Shown one piece after another: positions 25,044 to 30,781 of a DNA stretch of 30,781 nucleotides. The first letter of the stretch is position 1, and each line of letters begins with the position of its first letter. Below the pieces are notes generated by a model, which saw nothing but the letters and a program-made list of their open reading frames with translations, was not told the origin of the DNA and did not search any database. The DNA comes from a virus: positions 1 to 30,781 of IMG/VR virus record IMGVR_UViG_3300017750_000056. The stretch is one strand, 5' to 3'. The position numbers and the translations under genes are program-made.

Positions 25044-25513
25044 TACCCAGCGATTTCCATAGCGATAGAAACTGCGGTAGCAGTGTCAGAATGTCGTAAA
25101 CCACTACTGGATCCAGATTGTTTAGCAATCTGCCATTTGTAAGTTACAGCAGATGTTGTTGAAGGAGAGTCTAAGTATTGATTAGCCCAATTTATTGCAG
25201 AATAATCTGAATTACTATCTTTGTATCCGTGTCGAGTGCTAGTTACAATAACTGTAGAATCTCTAAGAAGTCTAATGCTTGCATCTCCAACATTAGATAT
25301 TAATCCACCAGCAGTGTGCATTAATAGAATCTTACTATTGGATGACGATGGCGTAATTGTAACAGCAGCAGTACAATCAACAAAAGTGTTGTTTGAACTT
25401 GGTTGCGCTACAGTTGTTCCAGTAGCTTGTTTGACTTGCAGTACAGTACCACTAGGCAAACCAGCAGATGTAACTGCGGTAAGAGACTGATTGTTTAGTT
25501 TTGTTAATGCCAT
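25043..25513 (-). CDS. Putative tail fibre/adhesin protein, 156 aa
   Basis: Small beta-rich protein. The N-terminus MALTKLNNQSLTAVTSAGLP resembles the docking end of other fibre proteins in this block (compare MALSKIRSDSLEDTA at 28849). The following part (GTVLQVKQATGT, VTITPSSSNSKILLMHTAGG, IRLLRDSTVIVTS, VTYKWQIAKQSG) matches a pattern common in short tail-fibre proteins of marine phages. GGAGACAGAT lies upstream of the ATG. Last gene of the fibre block, overlapping the lysis cassette by one base. Confidence 0.7.
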   Translation of the reverse strand: MALTKLNNQSLTAVTSAGLPSGTVLQVKQATGTTVAQPSSNNTFVDCTAAVTITPSSSNSKILLMHTAGGLISNVGDASIRLLRDSTVIVTSTRHGYKDSNSDYSAINWANQYLDSPSTTSAVTYKWQIAKQSGSSSGLRHSDTATAVSIAMEIAG

Positions 25514-25522
25514 ATCTGTCTC

Positions 25523-26002
25523 CTATCCTAATAAAGTATAAGAACCAAAAGTATACATTTGAGTTCCTGTAGCTGCAAATAAGCTTATTGTATTAACTAA
25601 TTGAAAATGTAACTTATGCCCTGCTGTAGTAACTTTTGTTACAAAAGAAAAATGTCCGGCTCGATTGTCTTCCCAACCTCTAAACACTCTTACATTATTA
25701 TTGTAAAAATCAACATCAATTTGTGAAGTTCCAGAATCAGCAAGCGTTCCAAATTGCATTAAATATAAACCAGCCACAGGACAAGTAAATTTGTATGTGG
25801 TGGTATCATAATGATTACCATCGTTTACTACGGCGTTATTAAATGGAATAATTCCAGCTGATTTAGACACATAGCCACTGCCGTTAAAGCTTACTTGGGC
25901 GTAAGGAATAACTGACTTGCTAATAATTCCACCACTATCAATCGTCATAGCCGCAGTTCCACCGCTGCTCTGGATAGAGTCTACTTTAAGTATTCCTGTC
26001 AT
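25523..26002 (-). CDS. Putative C1q-like tail adhesin, 159 aa (paralogue 1)
   Basis: The shared N-terminal module MTGILKVDSIQSSGGTAAMT-IDSGG is followed by a domain with C1q/TNF-like spacing: PYAQVSFNGSG, IIPFNNAVVNDGNHYDTTTY, FTCPVAGLYLMQFGTL and a C-terminal YTFGSYTLLG. C1q-like domains form trimers and often sit at the tips of phage fibres. The N-terminal module recurs in the next two genes. The stop codon TAG is fused to the Shine-Dalgarno of the following gene. The domain call is by pattern, not by search. Confidence 0.68.
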   Translation of the reverse strand: MTGILKVDSIQSSGGTAAMTIDSGGIISKSVIPYAQVSFNGSGYVSKSAGIIPFNNAVVNDGNHYDTTTYKFTCPVAGLYLMQFGTLADSGTSQIDVDFYNNNVRVFRGWEDNRAGHFSFVTKVTTAGHKLHFQLVNTISLFAATGTQMYTFGSYTLLG

Positions 26003-26011
26003 TGTATCCTC

Positions 26012-26560
26012 CTATCGCAGCCTGTGACCGCAGATGTAAGTGCGGGTGTAGGGACTAGTTTCATTAACTGTGGTTGTTCCTCCGCTAGAGACATCGACGC
26101 TAAGGCTCACATCGAGGTAGTCAGAGGCTGTCGTCAAGTCGACGACTGCGCTACCTGAATACACAGCCTCAGTGTGAGGTGTACCCGAACCCGCTGATGA
26201 TCTCATGCAACCGAAGTTTTGGGTCACCTTTGTGCCGTTTACTCGAAAGAACAATTGACTGCCTTCGACGTTGTTTGTGCTGTTCGTGTAAAGGCTAACA
26301 TGAACCCACCAATAGCCTTTGGTGTTCGCATCAACGGTTAGGCGATAATTGCTAGTGTCCCAAAGACTGTCTGGGTCTTCCAACCTGTTGTTGAACTGAA
26401 TAACAGTCTCAGTGTTGTCAGAAATGCTGCCTTGATCGCTACTCAAATTAGCCATGAAAAACGGCATTTTAGGCTGGGTAATAATACCAGTAGAGCCAAC
26501 TGTAATTGCATCAGTGCCGTTGGTGTGTTGGAGGGTTTCTACTCCAAGTATTGAAGCCAT
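26012..26560 (-). CDS. Putative C1q-like tail adhesin, 182 aa (paralogue 2)
   Basis: N-terminus MASILGVETLQHTNGTDAIT-VGSTGIITQP is homologous to those of the flanking paralogues. The body has C1q-like elements: PFFMANLSSDQGS, TVIQFNNRLEDPDSLWDTSN, RLTVDANTKGYWWVHVSLY and FFRVNGTKVTQ. Two cysteines are present (FGCMRSS and YICGHRLR). Its base composition looks more GC-rich than its neighbours (for example around 26040-26130), which may mark a separate origin of this adhesin. GGAGGAAATA precedes the ATG; the stop TAG is part of TAGGAGG for the next gene. Confidence 0.68.
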   Translation of the reverse strand: MASILGVETLQHTNGTDAITVGSTGIITQPKMPFFMANLSSDQGSISDNTETVIQFNNRLEDPDSLWDTSNYRLTVDANTKGYWWVHVSLYTNSTNNVEGSQLFFRVNGTKVTQNFGCMRSSAGSGTPHTEAVYSGSAVVDLTTASDYLDVSLSVDVSSGGTTTVNETSPYTRTYICGHRLR

Positions 26561-26569
26561 TATTTCCTC

Positions 26570-27085
26570 CTATCCTATTAAGTGACCACTAAAAACTGTG
26601 CTAGATGATATATTCCAATTACTGTCATTATCTGAATATATAGTAGCTCTAAGAGTATCATTCGCATCACACTTAAAAATATCTGAACCAGTTAAGTTGT
26701 CGTAGTTTGCGGCTGGCGAACCAGAAATCATGTAAGTTTCGCTACTGCCATTGCTGTTATTGTTTCGCTTAATTCTAGCTACAACATAGCTATTACCTAT
26801 ACTATCAATTCTTACAACAAGGTTTACCTGATAAAGCCCAGCAACAGGGACAGTAATTATACCAGAGGAAAGCGCTACTCTTCCTTGTAAAAAACAATTT
26901 TCAGAGTCTGACTTGTTAAAAGCAATAGTAACGTCCGAATCCATTGTTGATTCAGTTTGAGCGCTAGCTAAGCTTACTCTCCAAGCTGGTTTGTTTGGTT
27001 GTAAAACATTCCCAGTGCTATCAATAGTAAGTGCATCTGTTCCACCAGTTTTACTAGCAATTTCATCTACATATAGTTTACTCAT
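26570..27085 (-). CDS. Putative C1q-like tail adhesin, 171 aa (paralogue 3)
   Basis: N-terminus MSKLYVDEIASKTGGTDALT-IDSTGNVLQPNKPAW, clearly related to paralogues 1 and 2. The body follows the same plan: VTIAFNKSDSENCFLQGRVA, ITVPVAGLYQVNLVVRID (the strand where C1q domains have VPVPGLYYFSF), VVARIKRNNN, and the end VFSGHLIG. The ATG lies 2 bases from the stop of the 155-aa gene. Probably a trimeric fibre-tip or accessory adhesin. Confidence 0.72.
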   Translation of the reverse strand: MSKLYVDEIASKTGGTDALTIDSTGNVLQPNKPAWRVSLASAQTESTMDSDVTIAFNKSDSENCFLQGRVALSSGIITVPVAGLYQVNLVVRIDSIGNSYVVARIKRNNNSNGSSETYMISGSPAANYDNLTGSDIFKCDANDTLRATIYSDNDSNWNISSSTVFSGHLIG

Positions 27086-27086
27086 A

Positions 27087-27554
27087 TCACACCACCGTAA
27101 ATGTGCCGTTAACAGTTAACGTAGCTGCAAGCGTAAATGGTCCTGCTACAAGAGCATTCTCACCGCTAGCAATCGTTGTATTATCTGTAAGGCTGTTAGG
27201 GTTAACCCGAATATTCGCTACGCCACCACGGCTAATAGTGCTACTGAGCTTTTCTGTAGTAACAGAGTTATTTGCTGGTACTGTATGATTACCTACTTCT
27301 CCTAACGCAAGAATATAATCAATGCTATCTGAAGAAGATAAGTTAGAAGCGAACACAATATTGCTACCACTGACACTATAAGCGTCATTAGGTGCTTGTG
27401 TTACACCGTTAAGTGACACAATCAAAGACTCTGCGTTAGCTGGTTTAAATGCTGCACCATTATAGGTAAGCGCATAAGTTGCTGTCGCAGACGCTGTGAG
27501 TGCGCCTAGTTTTTTAAAGTCCCCTGCGAGGGGTTGTTTGCCTACATATGGCAT
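27087..27554 (-). CDS. Putative tail fibre protein, 155 aa
   Basis: Begins MPYVGKQPLAGDFKKLGALT. The domain ESLIVSLNGVTQAPNDAYSV-SGSNIVFASNLSSSDSIDYI resembles a short beta-domain widespread in marine phage tail-fibre proteins (SLNGVxQxPxxYxVxGxxIxF). It ends with a probable beta-helical or shaft-like part (NSLTDNTTIASGENALVAGPFT, TVNGTFTVV). Three bases separate it from the upstream 62-aa gene. Likely part of the fibre or its receptor-binding complex. Confidence 0.7.
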   Translation of the reverse strand: MPYVGKQPLAGDFKKLGALTASATATYALTYNGAAFKPANAESLIVSLNGVTQAPNDAYSVSGSNIVFASNLSSSDSIDYILALGEVGNHTVPANNSVTTEKLSSTISRGGVANIRVNPNSLTDNTTIASGENALVAGPFTLAATLTVNGTFTVV

Positions 27555-27557
27555 TTA

Positions 27558-27746
27558 TTATTCCTCCTCTGCTGGGGCTATTGTTAGTTCGCCAGCGTCT
27601 ACCTGACGCATGATCTCTGCGTAGTGGCGGTTGGCTGGATTCATGGGAACGGAAGTGTTGTAGCTATCAATGACAGCTAATATTGTATTAGGTTCGCCTG
27701 TAATTGGGGCAATGTATTTAGCCGATGTAATGTTCATTTCATTCAT
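27558..27746 (-). CDS. Small fibre-associated protein, 62 aa
   Basis: Short protein with ITGEPNTILAVIDSYNTSVP and MNPANRHYAEIMRQVDAGEL, a pattern that from memory occurs as a small ORF or C-terminal piece beside marine phage fibre genes (VDGVExxVPxDPANRHYxxI). The C-terminus is acidic (TIAPAEEE). GGAGTTATA lies upstream of the ATG. It sits between two fibre genes. A role as assembly chaperone or fibre cap is possible but unproven. Confidence 0.7.
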   Translation of the reverse strand: MNEMNITSAKYIAPITGEPNTILAVIDSYNTSVPMNPANRHYAEIMRQVDAGELTIAPAEEE

Positions 27747-27748
27747 AA

Positions 27749-28849
27749 TTATAACTCCGCATCCAATACGATATACCCAGAACTTGTTCCACTTGCGCTT
27801 CCAGTTTTCCGCATAAAGCCAGATTGTCCTGTACTACCTTCACCACATTCAATGTAAACTTCGCCAATGTCAGTGGTTTGGTTGCCTATACCAAACGTAT
27901 CGCTACCGCTTACTTGACCTACTGAACCAGCAATATAAACGGAGAACTCTGTTTTGTTATAAATTGTAGCCGATGGCGCAGTTCTCATTTCTATCGGATA
28001 TGAAAACGAACCATATGCGTATCCATTAGACCACTTTGATAAGTTACATAGGCTTTTTTCGCCGTTAATCTTTTGTGAGTTAAAGACATATGTGTACCTC
28101 TGACACCTTATCAACTCATTGCCAAACGACCGATGCTCAAACGGCGTTTCTTGTTCGCCAACCTCAAGCTGAACTCCGGTTACAAAAAATGTGGCGTTAG
28201 CAGTGTCAAAAAGGTTAATGTTTGCATCGGGAGATTGTGCGCTACTTGAATATGCAGCCCAAGCATCAAAAGTTGAGCCTGATGTATATGCACCGCCAAA
28301 TTCTTTTAATAGATAAACTGTAAGTCCATTCCCATTATTATTGTCGATGGTCACATTGCTGTTGCCCGGAAACGTAGCTGTAATTTTTTTCCATGTATTT
28401 GCTGCAAGGGTGTATTGAGTATTGATGACTTGTCCAGTTCCATCGTGAGTTTGAAGACCACACATATAAGTACCAGCTACGCTTGCTTTAGCAAAAAATG
28501 AAAGAGTTATACTGCTGCTTGCACTCGTATAATCCCAGCCGGAGTTACGAATATCTTGTGCTTCTATCTTGTAAAGAACACCAAAGAACCCCCCACTGGC
28601 ACTTGAGGCTGAAGTAACTTCATGTTTGTAACTATTACTAAAACCCTTATTGGCTGGAACAGATGTGTCTTGAGATTGAGTAATAGTTGCATCGCCGTAA
28701 GTATTCAAGAAACGGTCAACTGTTCTGTTACTTGTAGTGGCTGACCCACCCCGCTGCGCTACCTGCATTGCACCATTGATAATCAGGTTCCTGTTGCCAT
28801 GAATAGCAGTATCTTCAAGGCTATCCGATCTTATTTTACTTAATGCCAT
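27749..28849 (-). CDS. Putative tail fibre/receptor-binding protein, 366 aa
   Basis: N-terminal docking-like segment MALSKIRSDSLEDTAIHG leads into NRNLIINGAMQVAQRGG, a recurring start of phage fibre domains. The middle is a jelly-roll carbohydrate-binding-like region (SITLSFFAKASVAGTYMC, NTWKKITATFPG, VQLEVGEQETPFEHRSFG). The C-terminal part begins ELIRCQRYTYVF and resembles fibre C-terminal domains seen in many aquatic phages. GGAGGCTATA precedes the ATG. It is the longest fibre gene in the window and the best candidate for the main receptor-binding protein here. Confidence 0.78.
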   Translation of the reverse strand: MALSKIRSDSLEDTAIHGNRNLIINGAMQVAQRGGSATTSNRTVDRFLNTYGDATITQSQDTSVPANKGFSNSYKHEVTSASSASGGFFGVLYKIEAQDIRNSGWDYTSASSSITLSFFAKASVAGTYMCGLQTHDGTGQVINTQYTLAANTWKKITATFPGNSNVTIDNNNGNGLTVYLLKEFGGAYTSGSTFDAWAAYSSSAQSPDANINLFDTANATFFVTGVQLEVGEQETPFEHRSFGNELIRCQRYTYVFNSQKINGEKSLCNLSKWSNGYAYGSFSYPIEMRTAPSATIYNKTEFSVYIAGSVGQVSGSDTFGIGNQTTDIGEVYIECGEGSTGQSGFMRKTGSASGTSSGYIVLDAEL

Positions 28850-28861
28850 TATAGCCTCCTA

Positions 28862-29224
28862 TTAGTAAGGGCTTGCACCAAGTAGTGATGTATCCCAAGC
28901 TGCTTTTAGCTCTGTAATTGTTGACGCACTATCAATAGCTGAAGCTGCAGGTGCATCACGAAGTGCGTTCTTAGCTGTAGCAATAGCTGTTGTGCTTGCG
29001 CTAGTCTCAAGCGCTTTCATAAGCTCTACGTCTTTAGCCTCTAGCAGTGGCTTACGTACTTCTCTTATTTTATTTTTAAATATAGCTTTAGCGCTATCCA
29101 TATCTTCCGAGATTACAGTTCCGTCAAGAACCCAAGCACCACGGAAGTTACGGTCTGCAGGGACGGTTACGCTACCAGCTAGTGCTGATTGTCCGTTTGC
29201 ATCTACAATATATGTATCTACCAT
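28862..29224 (-). CDS. Putative tail-fibre assembly chaperone, 120 aa
   Basis: A short beta N-terminus (TYIVDANGQSALAGSVTVPA) is followed by a helical C-terminal half: NKIREVRKPLLEAKDVELMK, KNALRDAPAASAI and ELKAAWDTSLLG. The spacing recalls phage tail-assembly chaperone proteins with the pattern iRxxRxxLLxxxDxxxM ... LRDxP ... W. Tandem stop codons (TAATAG) run into the next Shine-Dalgarno. Its place directly before the 366-aa fibre gene fits a chaperone or fibre-attachment role. Moderate confidence, by pattern only. Confidence 0.65.
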   Translation of the reverse strand: MVDTYIVDANGQSALAGSVTVPADRNFRGAWVLDGTVISEDMDSAKAIFKNKIREVRKPLLEAKDVELMKALETSASTTAIATAKNALRDAPAASAIDSASTITELKAAWDTSLLGASPY

Positions 29225-29233
29225 TTATTTCTC

Positions 29234-29695
29234 CTATGCGGCGATTAGATCTTGATCGATCTTCCATGCGTTTCGCCATTCTCTAGTTTGAGGTAATTGT
29301 TCTTTTTTACAGATAACCATCTTAAGGCGGTTACCTTCATTATATGTTTTCCACACCGCTTGTGGGCAGTCTTTAAGTATAAGATACTCAATGGCCTCTT
29401 CTTCAGTCATAGCATCAATAGGCTGTGTCTCATGTAGTAAATAGCCACGGGTATGCTTAGTAAAGTCAGGCTGTGCCTCATCTTTTGCTAGTTCGTGGTA
29501 TACTTCTACGGGAGGTAAGATGCCGCCCTGTAGCGCACAAGCCATCCAGTTAGGGTCAGGGACCAGTATCTTTGCACATTCATCAATGCTGTCCTCATAG
29601 ACAACCCGATAGTCAGACTGATGACCTTCTAGGTTTTCCTTTGCCCAACATAGTCTGTCGAATAGGTGTGTGCCTTGAAACTCTGGTGTCTGCAT
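29234..29695 (-). CDS. Hypothetical fibre-module protein, 153 aa
   Basis: Soluble mixed alpha/beta protein with no recognised family. It contains DECAKILVPDPNWMACALQG, HTRGYLLHETQPIDAMTEEE and KMVICKKEQLPQTREWRNAW. The last segment resembles the ending of small proteins found with fibre genes in other marine phages. Its ATG overlaps the stop of the upstream tandem fibre paralogue (TAATG), and its ribosome binding site is the repeated GGAGACCTAGCAT element. Function unknown; fibre assembly is a guess from context. Confidence 0.65.
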   Translation of the reverse strand: MQTPEFQGTHLFDRLCWAKENLEGHQSDYRVVYEDSIDECAKILVPDPNWMACALQGGILPPVEVYHELAKDEAQPDFTKHTRGYLLHETQPIDAMTEEEAIEYLILKDCPQAVWKTYNEGNRLKMVICKKEQLPQTREWRNAWKIDQDLIAA

Positions 29696-29709
29696 TATGC
29701 TAGGTCTCC
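29693..29709 (-). repeat. Junction repeat copy 1 (RBS + GDLA stop)
   Basis: On the - strand, GGAGACCTAGCATAATG encodes the C-terminal GDLA, the stop TAA, the Shine-Dalgarno GGAGA and the next gene's ATG. Identical to copy 2. Confidence 0.8.
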
Positions 29710-30096
29710 AAACTCTTGGATATAAAAGTACAAAGAGTCGCCGCTAGAACCGTTTTCACCTGAAACACCAGACCAGTATCCGTTTCTTTGTTGTATAGAA
29801 CCTGCTGCCTGTACAAAATTAGTGTTGTTAGTCTGCGAAAACTGGTTGTCTTGAGATATGTTTGTGTGGGCGTGTGAATAATTTGCATCATCAAAAGATG
29901 AAGTAAAACTCGTCGTGTAATTACCTGTTCCGTTATCAACAACGCCACTTACATTGAAGCTGTCACGAACAGCTATTGTTCCTGTACCGTTTAGGTTTAA
30001 CCAAACCTTCGCACTACCATTCACCACGAACTTTGTATCAAGTGACCCAGCGGTGCTGTGTTCTAGCGTATCTGCTTTTATTTTTCCATTTGCCAT
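29695..30096 (-). CDS. Tandem fibre paralogue B, 133 aa
   Basis: Begins MANGKIKADTLEHSTAGSLD, then AKVWLNLNGTGTIAVRDSFN-VSGVVDNGTGNYT, nearly the same as the core of the upstream gene (AKVWCAFNGQGTIAIRDSFN-TASLTDNGTGAHT). The C-terminal half is Asn/Gln/Ser-rich and beta-like, and ends FGDLA. It is a tandem duplicate in the fibre block. Small fibre-tip or accessory adhesin is the likely role. Confidence 0.72.
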   Translation of the reverse strand: MANGKIKADTLEHSTAGSLDTKFVVNGSAKVWLNLNGTGTIAVRDSFNVSGVVDNGTGNYTTSFTSSFDDANYSHAHTNISQDNQFSQTNNTNFVQAAGSIQQRNGYWSGVSGENGSSGDSLYFYIQEFGDLA

Positions 30097-30110
30097 TATG
30101 CTAGGTCTCC
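30094..30110 (-). repeat. Junction repeat copy 2 (RBS + GDLA stop)
   Basis: Same 17 bases as copy 1 between paralogues A and B; on the far side CGT/CAC is also shared with copy 3, encoding HGDLA. Confidence 0.8.
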
Positions 30111-30485
30111 GTGCGCTACTGCCGTTTTATGGGTAATGTCAAAATATGTTCCAGCATCGTTTCGGCTATCAACTCTAACACTACTTACTGTTGGTCCTAC
30201 GTAGCAGCAATTAACTTGATTTTCTTGATGGCTAGTTGTCACCGCATATTCAACTGTTGCAAAAGCTGACGTATAATTGACAGTGTGCGCTCCTGTCCCA
30301 TTGTCAGTAAGACTAGCCGTATTGAACGAATCTCTAATTGCAATAGTTCCCTGACCATTAAACGCACACCATACCTTTGCTAACCCCTGTTGCAGATTAG
30401 TAGTCGTGCTATTACCTTCACCTGTTACAAGGATAGACCCAGCAGTGCCTACGCCAGTAAGCTTATCTGTTTTTATCTCACTCAT
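30096..30485 (-). CDS. Tandem fibre paralogue A, 129 aa
   Basis: Begins MSEIKTDKLTGVGTAGSILV. The core AKVWCAFNGQGTIAIRDSFN and VNYTSAFATVEYAV is shared with the downstream 133-aa gene and the upstream partial gene. Ends HGDLA. Contains adjacent cysteines (NCCYVG). The ATG overlaps the upstream gene's TGA stop (ATGA). The divergent segment lies between the shared core and the shared GDLA end, as expected for a surface-exposed variable part. Confidence 0.72.
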   Translation of the reverse strand: MSEIKTDKLTGVGTAGSILVTGEGNSTTTNLQQGLAKVWCAFNGQGTIAIRDSFNTASLTDNGTGAHTVNYTSAFATVEYAVTTSHQENQVNCCYVGPTVSSVRVDSRNDAGTYFDITHKTAVAHGDLA

Positions 30486-30499
30486 GCTAGGTCTCCGTG
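30482..30499 (-). repeat. Junction repeat copy 3 (RBS + GDLA stop)
   Basis: GGAGACCTAGCATGAG on the - strand shares 13 core bases with copies 1 and 2 but uses an ATGA overlap in place of TAATG. Lies between paralogues C and A. Confidence 0.75.
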
Positions 30500-30781
30500 A
30501 ATTGCAATAAGATTCACATTTGAATCTTTGTCTACACCAGCATCACTAACTACAGAAAATGCACCACTGGAAGTAGTAAGAGCAGTTCCTGCCGCCGCAG
30601 TTCTACCCTGATTAGCACACATCATCATCTGGTCAGATGACATTCCACCAGCCGCATAATGACCAGCCGCTGACATATTGTTTGACCAATTTAGGGTAGT
30701 AAGTCCTACGCCATCATCGACGCCTGACGAAACATTGAGTGAGTCAAAAATGCTAATATTAGAAGAATATTTTTGTACAGA
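30482..30781 (-). CDS. Tandem fibre paralogue C, 3' part (start outside the window)
   Basis: Reading frame open to the window end; 35 codons precede the first internal ATG at 30676. The upstream residues ISIFDSLNVSSGVDDGVG align with IAIRDSFNTASLTDNGTG of the two downstream paralogues, so this is a third tandem copy cut by the window edge, not a 64-aa gene. Ends HGDLA like copy A. The variable part contains a Met/Ala-rich stretch (AAGHYAAGGMSSDQMMMCAN). Confidence 0.7.
   Translation of the reverse strand, partial: SVQKYSSNISIFDSLNVSSGVDDGVGLTTLNWSNNMSAAGHYAAGGMSSDQMMMCANQGRTAAAGTALTTSSGAFSVVSDAGVDKDSNVNLIAIHGDLA

Noticed and set aside
25043-30781. Diversity-generating retroelement acting on the fibre genes
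   Set aside because: No reverse transcriptase and no template/variable repeat pair rich in adenine substitutions is visible in the window.
1-30781. tRNA genes, CRISPR arrays, insertion sequences, integrase/attachment site
   Set aside because: Nearly every base is in protein-coding genes; remaining gaps are under about 80 bases and hold only ribosome binding sites, the terminator and one hairpin. No transposase or integrase was recognised.

Overview
This window is part of a lytic tailed-phage genome, most likely a podovirus of a marine or otherwise aquatic Gram-negative bacterium. The evidence is a T7-type single-subunit RNA polymerase, a T7 gp12-like tail protein, very large internal (ejection) proteins, a GTA-type 3-TM holin with a T4-type lysozyme, a B12-dependent ribonucleotide reductase, and a long run of small tail-fibre genes of the kind seen in marine phage genomes. 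Terminase, portal, capsid and DNA replication genes are not present, so the window is only part of the genome. The host cannot be named from the sequence.

Layout. Positions 1-3168 (+ strand) hold early/middle genes: the 3' part of a dCMP deaminase, a 730-aa RNA polymerase, and four small ORFs, two of which are overlapping single-TM proteins shorter than 60 aa. A strong bidirectional terminator (about 3175-3223) closes this block and also the opposing late block. Everything from 3249 to 30781 is on the - strand and is read from right to left: tail fibres/adhesins and putative fibre-assembly proteins (30781-25043), a lysis cassette (25043-23125), class II RNR (23070-21322), a 1418-aa tail-nozzle protein with a large beta-rich insertion (21298-17042), small proteins including a GNAT acetyltransferase (17042-16405), and internal virion proteins (16387-3249). 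The late genes are packed tightly, often with 1-4 base stop/start overlaps.

Main observation. The last late gene (3249-6737, 1162 aa) carries the hallmark motifs of single-subunit RNA polymerases: a GR motif, motif A Asp703, motif B Lys785/Tyr793 and motif C Asp979. It lies at the end of the internal-protein block and is about the size of the phage N4 'mini-vRNAP' core. I interpret it as a stand-alone virion RNA polymerase. With the separate 730-aa polymerase on the other strand, whose N-terminal domain is about 150 residues shorter than that of T7 RNAP, the phage appears to use an N4-like two-polymerase cascade built from two single-chain enzymes. The neighbouring 1305-aa ejection protein starts with a staphylococcal-nuclease-like domain whose catalytic residues look intact.

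How the parts would work together (inference). Ejected proteins, namely a lysozyme-bearing 1109-aa protein, the nuclease/gp16-like 1305-aa protein and the virion RNAP, would cross the envelope. The virion RNAP would start transcription, and the + strand RNAP would take over for later genes. dCMP deaminase and class II RNR would supply deoxynucleotides. The holin, lysozyme and small membrane proteins would release progeny carrying a mixed set of small adhesins.
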